Positions 33,540 to 41,330 of a stretch of DNA of 48,400 bases are shown piece by piece. The notes below the pieces were generated by a model, which ran no database searches, was not told the DNA's origin, and saw nothing but the letters and a program-made list of their open reading frames with translations. Made by a program: the position numbers and the translations under genes. The DNA is taken from the NCBI GenBank assembly GCA_017454625.1, contig JAFTCP010000035.1, positions 1 through 48,400 on the forward strand, in the 5' to 3' direction. The stretch comes from Synergistaceae bacterium. GTDB taxonomy: Bacteria; Synergistota; Synergistia; Synergistales; Aminobacteriaceae. Positions within the stretch are counted from its first letter, which is position 1, and each line of letters begins with the position of its first letter.

Positions 33540-34244
33540 ATGAAAGAGAAAGTTTTATACATAAGCGACAGGCCCGCAATGGGAGCTGACATGCTGATTA
33601 AGAATTTGAGCGACACTTTCGAGATTACCCGTTCACGTTCGAGCGATAAAGTTGATTATGTCCCGAAATTTATTTTGGTGAACTTGGCTGGACTTGAAAG
33701 CCCTGAAAAGTTAGCCGAGAAGTTGAAGACTTTCACGAACGCGAAGATATTTTTGCTGGGAACTCAAGCGGAAGTTGACGGAGCGAAAATTTCCGGAGCC
33801 GAAGCGTTCATCAGACCGTTTAATGCCAACGAGATACGCGATAAACTTTCGGAACTCTCGAAGGACGCAAAAGATTTTCAACGAATGATTTTGCTTGTTG
33901 ATGATGATTCCGTGATGATTAAGACTTTGCGCGAGGGATTAAGCACGAGCTATAAAGTTTTGCCGGCTAATTCTGGGGCTAACGCGCTGAAAATTCTTGA
34001 ACGATTTGCACCCGATATGATTTTGCTGGATTACGAGATGCCGGAGATGAATGGGCCTCAAGTTCTCGAAGCAATCAGGAACAACGCGAAGACGGCGAAA
34101 ATTCCTGTGATGTTCCTGACAGCTAAGACCGACGCAGGGAGCATTGAGAAGATTGAAGCGTTAGAGCCTGAGGGGCATATGTTAAAGACTTTACCGTTGA
34201 AAGAGATTAAGGGAATAATTCAAAATTTCTTTGATAATATATAA
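33540..34244 (+). CDS. Response regulator with pseudo-receiver and receiver domains
   Basis: 234 residues. The second half (about 115-234) is a receiver domain with acidic pair DDD, phospho-acceptor Asp 164 (MILLDYEMPEMNG), Thr in FLTAKT and Lys in LKTLP. The first half (about 1-110) has a receiver-like layout (VLYISDRPAMGADMLIKNL) but no aspartate at the acceptor position (ILVNLAG), so it is probably a pseudo-receiver. No DNA-binding or enzymatic output domain is present, so it likely acts by protein contact or phosphate transfer. AGGAG precedes the ATG. Confidence 0.88.
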   Translation: MKEKVLYISDRPAMGADMLIKNLSDTFEITRSRSSDKVDYVPKFILVNLAGLESPEKLAEKLKTFTNAKIFLLGTQAEVDGAKISGAEAFIRPFNANEIRDKLSELSKDAKDFQRMILLVDDDSVMIKTLREGLSTSYKVLPANSGANALKILERFAPDMILLDYEMPEMNGPQVLEAIRNNAKTAKIPVMFLTAKTDAGSIEKIEALEPEGHMLKTLPLKEIKGIIQNFFDNI

Positions 34245-34293
34245 TAGTTTCATTTCACAATCATAAATTTATAAGGGAAGGTGTTTATTTATT

Positions 34294-36384
34294 ATGGGGG
34301 TACGTAAACCCGAAGACACACGGAGTTTCGCATTATGCGCACACGGAGGAGCCGGAAAAACTTCACTCGCCGAAGCTATGTTATTCGACAACGGAAACAT
34401 CACGCGCATGGGAAATGTCCAGAACGGTAACACTGTCAGCGATTTCCAATCAGAAGAACAGAAACGTAATATCTCAATCAGCACATCACTTCTTACACTT
34501 GAACGCAAAGGCAAAACTTTTTACGTGCTTGACGCTCCAGGCTACGCAGACTTCACCGGAGAAATGAGCGCGGCAATCCGAGTTGCTGATACCGCAGTAA
34601 TTCTCGTGAGCTCAGTCGGCGGAATCGAAGTTCAAACGTCAAAGGCTTGGGAATATGCCGAACATCATAATGCTCCTGTCTCGTTCGTAATCTCGAAGAT
34701 GGACAGAGAGAACGCGGACTTCGAGAAAGTTTTAGCGGATATTAAGGGCCAATTCTCACAGAATGCTCTGCCTGTTTTTCTTCCGATTGGTTCAGCCGAT
34801 AAATTTACGGGAATTGTCGACGTTCTCAAGGGTAAAGCATACACTTACAAGCCAGACGGTTCAGGAAAATTCACGGAAGGTGAAGTTCCTGCGGACTTGG
34901 CCGACGAGAGAGAAAGCGCGCATGAAGCTCTTGTTGAAGCCGCCGTTGAGATGGACGATGAACTCATGGAGAAATATTTAGAGGGCGAGACGATCTCAGA
35001 AGCCGACTTTGAGCGGACATTGAAGAAGGCTATTGCGTCGAAACGAATTATGCCGGTCTTCGCGTTATCATCAACAGCAAATATCGGAGTTCCTCAGTTT
35101 ATGGACTTTGTAGCTGATTATTTCCCGTCGCCTGTTGACATTGGAGCGGTTGAGGCGTTCGACGGCGATAAAAAAGTTACGGTTGAGCCGAAAACTGATG
35201 CGCCGTTCTCAGCACTTTGCTTCAAGGTAATGGCTGATGCTTTCGTCGGAAAACTTTCATTTATCCGCGTTTATTCGGGTTCGCTTTCGTCGGAAGGCAG
35301 CAATATTTACAACGTCAACAAGGGCGAGGATGAACGTATCAGCTCGTTTAAGATTATGACGGGCAAGGACGGAAAAGACGTAAAAGAAGTTATCGCCGGC
35401 GACATCGTAGCAATCCCGAAACTCCAGAGCGCGAAAGTTGGTCATACTTTGGCGACTAAAGGCGGATTTTCCGCACAATTCCCGGCAATCGAGTTCCCGA
35501 AGCCTGTTTACAGTGTTGCGGTCATTGCTAAAACTCGTGCAGACGAGGACAAGCTCGGTAATGCAATTTCACGTATTCTTGAAGAGGATTGCAGTTTGAC
35601 ATTCGAGAAGAACGCCGAGACCCGCGACAACGTTTTATCAGGAATGGGAGATATGCACATCAACATAGTTCTCGCGAAGCTGAAGGAACGCTACAACGTT
35701 GACTTAGACACGAAGACCCCGCAGGTTCCTTATCGTGAAACAATCCGGAAGATGGCCGAAGCTCAGGGCAAGCACAAGAAGCAATCCGGAGGACACGGAC
35801 AATACGGAGATGTTTATATTCGTTATCGTCCATTGGAAAGAGGAGCAGGCTTTGAGTTTATTGACAGCGTTGTTGGCGGAGCAGTTCCGAGAAACTTTAT
35901 CCCGTCAGTCGAAAAAGGTTTACGCGAATACATGAATTCCGGCCCGCTTGCAGGATTCCCGGTTGTTGACTTCAGCGCAGAGTTATATTACGGCTCATAT
36001 CACGATGTCGACAGCTCGGAAATGTCGTTTAAGCTCGCAACTCGTTTATCATTCAGGAAGGGAATTATGGACGCTAACCCTGTTTTGCTTGAACCGGTTA
36101 TGGACGTTGAAGTTACTGTTCCGGATCAGTTTATGGGCGACGTAATGGGCGATTTCAACTCCAGGCGCGGCCGAGTTATGGGAATGGAAGGACACGGGAA
36201 ATTGCAGGTTGTCAAAGCTCAGGTTCCATTGGCCGAGATGTTCAAGTATGCGACGGATTTACGCTCGATGACTTCCGGTGAAGGTTCGTTCTCGATGGAA
36301 TATTCGCATTATGAGGAAGTTCCAGCGGAAATAGCGAAGAAGGTAATTGCTGCTCACAAGAAGGAAGACGAGGACGAAGAGTAA
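34294..36384 (+). CDS. EF-G2-type translational GTPase
   Basis: 696 residues with the complete five-domain EF-G build. The G1 loop AHGGAGKTS (16-24) and the G3 loop DAPGYADF (80-87) differ from canonical EF-G (AHIDHGKT, DTPGH). The histidine essential for ribosome-stimulated hydrolysis is a tyrosine here, as known for the EF-G2 (fusA2-like) branch. SKMD serves as the nucleotide-specificity motif. The role of EF-G2 is less clear than that of EF-G; full translocation activity should not be assumed. GGGAAGG lies upstream, and a strong terminator follows. Neighbouring signalling genes may be cotranscribed. Confidence 0.9.
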   Translation: MGVRKPEDTRSFALCAHGGAGKTSLAEAMLFDNGNITRMGNVQNGNTVSDFQSEEQKRNISISTSLLTLERKGKTFYVLDAPGYADFTGEMSAAIRVADTAVILVSSVGGIEVQTSKAWEYAEHHNAPVSFVISKMDRENADFEKVLADIKGQFSQNALPVFLPIGSADKFTGIVDVLKGKAYTYKPDGSGKFTEGEVPADLADERESAHEALVEAAVEMDDELMEKYLEGETISEADFERTLKKAIASKRIMPVFALSSTANIGVPQFMDFVADYFPSPVDIGAVEAFDGDKKVTVEPKTDAPFSALCFKVMADAFVGKLSFIRVYSGSLSSEGSNIYNVNKGEDERISSFKIMTGKDGKDVKEVIAGDIVAIPKLQSAKVGHTLATKGGFSAQFPAIEFPKPVYSVAVIAKTRADEDKLGNAISRILEEDCSLTFEKNAETRDNVLSGMGDMHINIVLAKLKERYNVDLDTKTPQVPYRETIRKMAEAQGKHKKQSGGHGQYGDVYIRYRPLERGAGFEFIDSVVGGAVPRNFIPSVEKGLREYMNSGPLAGFPVVDFSAELYYGSYHDVDSSEMSFKLATRLSFRKGIMDANPVLLEPVMDVEVTVPDQFMGDVMGDFNSRRGRVMGMEGHGKLQVVKAQVPLAEMFKYATDLRSMTSGEGSFSMEYSHYEEVPAEIAKKVIAAHKKEDEDEE

Positions 36385-36396
36385 TAAAAGTTTATA

Positions 36397-36431
36397 TTCC
36401 CTCTCATTCATAATGGGAGGGAAATTTTTTT
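36397..36431 (+). terminator. Rho-independent terminator after the EF-G2 gene
   Basis: TTCCCTCTCATT pairs with AATGGGAGGGAA (12 pairs, one T-G) around a CAT loop, with a T-rich tract after it. It separates the housekeeping side from the decayed island that follows. Confidence 0.92.
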
Positions 36432-36484
36432 ATGCTATAATTTATAAAATTAAATCAGAAAGGAGCTTGACACAAGTAAAAATA

Positions 36485-37212
36485 ATGAAGTATACTTTGT
36501 TAAATAAAGTCAAGTTAACCTTATTGCCTCTTAACAGCTAAACTCCTATCAAATTTCTCTTTTGTTATTCATGTCGTTTTAGCAACTATTATCGCTTTGA
36601 TATTATCAAGTTCAGCATTTGCGGCCGAAACAAATCGTTATGTTGTCTTGATATTGGATACCTCTGGCAGTATGCGCGGCACCCCGGCGGAAGTTCAGAA
36701 GGAAGCGGCTAAAAAGTTTTGCTAGCAAATTCTAAACGCTCATGGCAATAATCATGTTGCTTTAGTTTCTCTGAATACTGAGGCTTCAACATTGAGTGAA
36801 TTTACAAGCGATTTTGAAAAATTAAGCTCCTAAATTGATACGCTGTCAGCAAATGGAGGAACCAACATTAACGGATCACTTGAACTTGCCAGAGGGCTTC
36901 TGGATAACATCACCACACAGAATGTAGTAAAAAATATAGTTTTGTGTTCATATGGACTGCCTGAGAGCGGCAAATATGAATACGACGGACGCTATAACTA
37001 CAGCGATTATTATTATGGTTATGCCAACGCTGCATATAGTACTGCGCAAAATCTTAAGCAGAATGGGTATAACATTTACACGCTCGGTTTCTTTCATAGT
37101 CTTGAAGGAGAATATTTAGAGTTCGGGCAGCGTTTCATGAAGGACTTGCAAGCGGCGGTTCATATTATGAAGTTACGGACGTTGAAAAATTAGAGTCCAC
37201 GTTTGCGGTATA
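36485..37212 (+). pseudogene. Secreted von Willebrand A domain protein, broken
   Basis: Joined frames give a signal peptide ending SSSAFA, then NRYVVLILDTSGSMRGTP with the metal-binding DxSxS motif and later SANGGTNINGSLELA. There is a frame change after 18 codons, an in-frame TAG after AAKKFC and a TAA after EKLSS. A second frame change near 37150 is followed by SYYEVTDVEKLESTFAV and a stop. With at least four lesions it cannot be a working gene. vWA proteins of this kind bind ligands outside the cytoplasm. Confidence 0.8.
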
Positions 37213-37242
37213 ATAAAATTTATTGGGCGAATACTCGTTAAA

Positions 37243-38645
37243 AGCTATATGAAACGTTTAATCTTTACACACCAGAAGAACAAATTGAGGTAAAATTTGT
37301 TTCTTTTATCAGCGCGAAGCTCACTGTCAACAAGGCTTTATTGACGCATAATCCAGGATATGTTGGTGCCTTAAAAGCTATATCTGAGTTTGAGCAAGAG
37401 CAGCTGTTAAACGGAAACTGGAAAGTTAGACGTGCTGCTGGACAATATTTTAAGAGGTCAAGAGTGTCGATACTTAACGCTATGCCAATTGATATTGTTC
37501 GTTGGGTTCGTGCTTGGGACTTAGCTGCAACTGCTCCGGGTGAAGGCAGTGAAACTGATGATTTATCACAGACTTCAAAAAGCACTAAACGTAAGGATAA
37601 CAGTGCATACACAGCAGGTGTCTTATTAGGTAAACGCAGAGACGGGCGAGTATTTATTTCAGATGTTATCAACGTCCGCGAAAATGGTGCTGATGTACGT
37701 CAGCTTATTTTGAATACCGCAAAAAGTGATACTGCTCTTTATGGAAAAGTAACTATACGTCTTCCGCAAAATTCCTGCCAAGCTGGAAAAGATCAGACAC
37801 AGAGTTTTGTTCGTATGCTTGACGGTTTCAATGTATCAGTTGAACTTGAGAGCGGTGATAAGGTAATACGTGCTGAACCGTTCTCTTCTCAGTGGCTCCC
37901 AGGAAATGTTGATGTTTGAGCGGCTAAGTGGAACGATGATTATTTCAGGCAGCTTGAGAATTTTCCAGCTGGCAAGTTGAAAAATATAGTAGATGCTTCA
38001 GCAAATGGTTATTCGGAGCTTGAAAAAGTGAAATCCAGATTTGACTTGTTTAAGGCATCAACTATTCGATATTTTCAAATTGTTAAAAATTACTATCAGC
38101 TTCCTACGCCAAGCTGGCTTAAGACTTACGAAAGAGATAAGTGCAAAGTATTTCAGACATGCGATATAGCTGGCAGTATGAAGTCAAGTGCGGATTATTT
38201 TGTTCTAGGAACTTTTGCTCTGTGTCCTGATGGAGAATTGCTAGTGCTGGACATATTCCGAGAACATCTTAACGGACCTGACCAGCCTGCTCTAATGTTA
38301 CGAAAGTTTCAAGAATGGAAGCCTTCGCTTGTTGGAGTTGAAGATTCAGAGATCAGCATCACAATGTATCAATTGTTGCGTCAAATGGACATTCCAATAA
38401 TTGAGCTGAATTCTGATGCAGATAAATATACTCGTGCAATTCCTGCTGCGGCACGTTATGAAGCTGGAATGATGTATCATCTCGAAAATACGCATTGGCT
38501 TATTGCTTTAGAGGCTGAATTATTATCGTTCCCCAATGGAATGCATGATGACCAGGTAGACGTAATTTCTTATGCAGTATTTATGCAGTCATGGGGATAT
38601 TTTAATAAAAAGAAAACTGGTGGCCGAGCGTTAGCACTTGGCTAA
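37243..38645 (+). pseudogene. Two phage terminase large-subunit fragments in one frame
   Basis: One reading frame interrupted only by TGA at 37917-37919. The first part is a TerL C-terminal region of tailed phages: ISAKLTVNKALLTHNPGYVG, IVRWVRAWDLAAT and IRAEPFSSQWLPGNVDV. After the TGA it resumes with KWNDDYFRQLENFP and IVDASANGYSEL, the usual nuclease end. The second part belongs to another TerL type: CDIAGSMKSSADYFVLGTFA, LDIFREHLNGPDQPAL, ARYEAGMMYHLE, ELLSFPNGMHDDQVDVISYA. Both lack the N-terminal ATPase and the true start. The nuclease acidic residues remain in both. This is a prophage remnant. Confidence 0.82.
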
Positions 38646-38656
38646 GAAAAATAGCT

Positions 38657-38836
38657 ATGAGCACATATTTTAGTCGTGAGTTTGTTAAACAAGTTAATTC
38701 GCAAATGACATCAGGACGTGCTGCTTCGCGTGTCATATCTCCAAAGGTTCGAGCTTACATTGAACGCAAGACACAACAAGAAATCACGAATGCATTGTCT
38801 TGGGCTTGGAGGAAAAATGCCGGTAGAGATGAATAA
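38657..38836 (+). CDS. Small phage-like protein, 59 residues
   Basis: An open frame from ATG to TAA right after the terminase fragment. Basic, helical, with FSREFVKQVNSQMTSGRAAS and a C-terminal Trp-rich end. No strong ribosome site. The position suggests a small head or terminase-linked phage gene, but I do not recognise it. Confidence 0.45.
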   Translation: MSTYFSREFVKQVNSQMTSGRAASRVISPKVRAYIERKTQQEITNALSWAWRKNAGRDE

Positions 38837-38843
38837 TAGCTGT

Positions 38844-38890
38844 TTCCGAACACTGAGAAGCTAAATAATTCACTATAGGAGCTTGACGGC
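38844..38890. repeat. Diverged repeat, copy 1 (island)
   Basis: TTCCGAACAC, then AGGAGCTTGACGG. The same two blocks with related sequence between occur at 40021-40076. AGGAGCTTGAC also occurs alone at 36461. No gene is seen in 38891-39021. Confidence 0.6.
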
Positions 38891-39021
38891 TTATTTCAGT
38901 TAGTGTAATTGCATTATGAATATACAATGTAAAGTACAGGATATTATAAAGATTTTTAAGATATAAATAGAGGCTGTAATGATATAATTTCTAATAATTA
39001 AACAATTATGAGGTGAATATT

Positions 39022-39207
39022 ATGCAGCTATTAAAAAATTTTTCTTCTAAAAAATCAGCTGTACTCTCACCATCTGAATATGTGCAGCTATATAATAATA
39101 ATTTTGACAGCATAGAAGCGGTTCACATGATTTTGCCGCGTATTGGTGTAGATAGTCATTTCGGAATGTTTAAAGTAGTGTATTCTCAGAATGCTGCGAG
39201 GACATAA
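39022..39207 (+). CDS. Hypothetical protein, 61 residues
   Basis: The ATG at 39022 is preferred because GAGGTGAATATT precedes it. The product is soluble, begins MQLLKNFSSKKSAVLSPSEY and has no recognised domain. Its stop is one base before the ATG of the next gene, with which it should be coupled. Confidence 0.55.
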   Translation: MQLLKNFSSKKSAVLSPSEYVQLYNNNFDSIEAVHMILPRIGVDSHFGMFKVVYSQNAART

Positions 39208-39208
39208 A

Positions 39209-39613
39209 ATGATAGGCTCTCAACGAGAAGAGAATGTTCCTGTGTCATTACATCTTGCGGAAAGTATTTTAGCTAATCAGGCAAAAGAAATTGAACTCAG
39301 GAAACAAGCAGAAGAAAACAAAAAACAAAGTCTAAAATATGATTACGACCTTGCGAAACAATCACTTCAAGTACAATTAGAGGATAGACGAGAGCAGAGA
39401 GCACACCAGAAAGTTTTATGGAAATGGTTTATGTGGTTTGGTGCTTTTCTTATTCTTATTACTTCAGGATTTGTTTGTTGGGCGTTGTATCTTGATAAGG
39501 AAGCATTCTTGCTAGAAATTATCAGGATTCTTTTCTATGGCGGCTCAGGTTTTTGCGCAGGAATATCATTGAATAAAATGAAGAAAAACGATTCTGAACC
39601 ACCACAAGAATGA
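39209..39613 (+). CDS. Coiled-coil protein with two C-terminal membrane helices
   Basis: 134 residues from the ATG at 39209, which has GAGG seven bases before it. About 15-70 form a charged coiled coil (ANQAKEIELRKQAEENKKQS). Two membrane helices follow (about 75-98 and 105-125), then a short Lys/Asp tail. Coupled to the 61-residue gene upstream, one base apart. The small pair in a mobile island recalls two-component defence or toxin modules with membrane effectors, but nothing in the sequence proves that. Confidence 0.6.
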   Translation: MIGSQREENVPVSLHLAESILANQAKEIELRKQAEENKKQSLKYDYDLAKQSLQVQLEDRREQRAHQKVLWKWFMWFGAFLILITSGFVCWALYLDKEAFLLEIIRILFYGGSGFCAGISLNKMKKNDSEPPQE

Positions 39614-39740
39614 GTGTCTCAAAATAAATAAATCGCACTTTGTTATTGTTTACATAGGTCGTTGTTAGTTCTGTTTTGAATTTTGCTCTCTTTAATTAGG
39701 GCTTTTTTATTGCAGAAAATTTCAGAGTAAAGCAGAGATG

Positions 39741-39788
39741 ACACAAAACTTTTTGTGTAAAGCAAAATGCAAAATACTTTACACAAAA
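39741..39788. repeat. Three alternating inverted 8-base boxes
   Basis: ACACAAAA (39741-39748), TTTTGTGT (39751-39758) and ACACAAAA (39781-39788). The last two extend to perfect 12-base arms TTTTGTGTAAAG and CTTTACACAAAA. They lie 45 bases before the next start codon, as an operator might. The rest of 39614-39832 shows no gene. Confidence 0.7.
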
Positions 39789-39832
39789 TACGGCCTCTAT
39801 TGAAGAGGTTATTTATTCTGGAGAGATTAATT

Positions 39833-40063
39833 ATGCTATTAATAGGCGGATGGAATTTAGACGAAATTAAAGGCTGTAACTTACCTCAGAAAGTGCGGAG
39901 TGCGTTTACAGCGATAATCGGCGAAATGATCGGAGCAGATTATGGAGCCTATTGCGTATCTTGGCTCTCAGGTTGTCAATGGTACGAATTATCGTATACT
40001 TGCAATACAGAAGCATACAATTCCGAACACGGGGAAGCGAATTGTGAAGATGATAATTCATGA
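39833..40063 (+). CDS. Hypothetical protein, 76 residues, Cys-rich
   Basis: The ATG at 39833 follows GGAGAG at good distance; a longer frame from 39767 lacks one. It starts MLLIGGWNLDEIKGCNLPQK and has four cysteines and an acidic C-terminus. No known domain. Its last codons lie inside a repeat shared with 38844-38890. Confidence 0.55.
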   Translation: MLLIGGWNLDEIKGCNLPQKVRSAFTAIIGEMIGADYGAYCVSWLSGCQWYELSYTCNTEAYNSEHGEANCEDDNS

Positions 40064-40076
40064 GGAGCTTGACGGT
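40021..40076. repeat. Diverged repeat, copy 2 (island)
   Basis: TTCCGAACAC and AGGAGCTTGACGG as in copy 1, 1.18 kb upstream. Copy 1 may be the remains of the tail of a related gene. Confidence 0.6.
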
Positions 40077-40301
40077 TCAGTGCGTTTATTTTCAATGAGC
40101 GGTGTAAACCTGTAAGCAAATGGAAGAAGAAGATATTGCAAATATTCTAATTAAGCATAGAAAGAAGTCCGTACGTATCCGAATAATAACTGTGAAAAAT
40201 ATATGTCATATATTGAACTTGAAGAAATCCCCTATGAATGCATTACCCTGAAATACCCTAATACCAAAATTCACAATTTGTGTAAGTCAAGATGAAAAGA
40301 A
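40077..40301. other. Mostly non-coding stretch with decayed frames
   Basis: A 43-codon ATG frame (40120-40251) and an overlapping protein-like frame without a start (ending CKSR, stop near 40295) are present. Neither has a ribosome site. Probably remnants of one gene. Confidence 0.35.
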
Positions 40302-40487
40302 ATGAACAATTTTACTTTGGCAACAGTATTAGCAAATAAATGTGAGATTGCGGAATCTAGACTTTTGGATTATGAGGCGGCATTCGGCGACAAACTTGTA
40401 AAGAATAATTTACGTATTGACTACCTTACATATTTCGAGAATACACTCGGTATTCCCTTGAAGAAAATAAGCAATGAAAAAGTATGA
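40302..40487 (+). CDS. Hypothetical protein, 61 residues
   Basis: An open frame with an acidic, helical product (MNNFTLATVLANKCEIAESR). Its stop overlaps the next ATG as ATGA. No recognised domain and no strong ribosome site. Confidence 0.4.
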   Translation: MNNFTLATVLANKCEIAESRLLDYEAAFGDKLVKNNLRIDYLTYFENTLGIPLKKISNEKV

Positions 40488-40687
40488 CTTATTTATTACT
40501 CATAAGGTGCAGAAATGAGCAAGCTGCTAAAAGAATTGCCCCATTAATTGAAGGCTTTTTCACCGGCAATATTCAAATTCAGATGGCTGGCGATAATGCT
40601 ACACAAATACAGACTAGCAGAGTGGATGAGCTATTAAAGAATGAGGGAATATTTTTTGCCGTCGTCGTTCTCAATGTACGAGCTTAA
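40484..40687 (+). CDS. Hypothetical protein, 67 residues
   Basis: Starts in the ATGA overlap with the gene before. MTYLLLIRCRNEQAAKRIAP opens a small alpha/beta-like protein. The overlap is typical of an intact gene pair, the only other support for it. Confidence 0.4.
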   Translation: MTYLLLIRCRNEQAAKRIAPLIEGFFTGNIQIQMAGDNATQIQTSRVDELLKNEGIFFAVVVLNVRA

Positions 40688-40817
40688 AAGAATAATTGCG
40701 AGGACAAGTCCATGTCTATTATTATTGCTATCCATGATGACATCAGAAGATTACAATGAATCGTAACTGCTGTTCTAGGGCATGAAGTAAAGCAGATTCT
40801 CAGGGAAAACTACATGT

Positions 40818-41330
40818 TCATTTACGCAAGCGCAGACATACTCTATGAATTTCCTGAAGACATCGTCTGTGAGTAGTCCGTCGATCTTTTATCTCAGCTC
40901 CTGATTCTGTTATTGTTGTGAGCAGCGGTTGTTCGCCGTATTCAATATTCAGCGGACATGTCGTGCCCTTGACCTCAGTAGCTGGCTTTACAGGCTAGCT
41001 GATTATTCCGTTGAGTAGAGTGCTCTTACCAGACGATTGTAGGCCAAGTATAACCACTTTGCATTTATGCCCAGAAAGACTTTTTAAGTTATCGTAGTAA
41101 GTTTTGCTGACAGCTATAATATCTTTTTCCGCCAGCGCCGGAGGACAAAGTCAATGCACTCGTACATTATCCCGCACACCTATATACTGTCTCATGAGCA
41201 GGCCAACTACATCACTGACAGTTTTAATAGGCATCACATAGAAACTTTCAGTAAGATAACTCTTCACGGCCTCATCGTTGGCTATGCCGTTCGCATTAGT
41301 TTTCTCGAACATCTGCTGAATTCACGCCGC
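40818..41330 (-). pseudogene. Dynamin-like GTPase fragment
   Basis: Minus-strand frame with GHKCKVVILGLQSSGKST, a P-loop of the dynamin-type GTPases, followed by an in-frame TAG and then TEVKGTTCPLNIEYGEQPLL, the switch region. A stop follows at 40818. Upstream (41151-41330) another protein-like frame ends VSDVVGLLMRQYIGVRDNVR with TGA. The C-terminal part of the gene is not found, apart from protein-like traces to about 40690. It follows the HerA-like pseudogene on the same strand. Confidence 0.6.

Noticed and set aside
36657-36835. Suppressed stops in the vWA gene
   Set aside because: TAG and TAA both occur together with frameshifts, so recoding cannot rescue the gene.
37917-37919. TGA in the terminase frame as selenocysteine or recoded codon
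   Set aside because: No selenocysteine-type hairpin is evident, the site is not a redox position, and the whole neighbourhood is decayed; a nonsense mutation is simpler.
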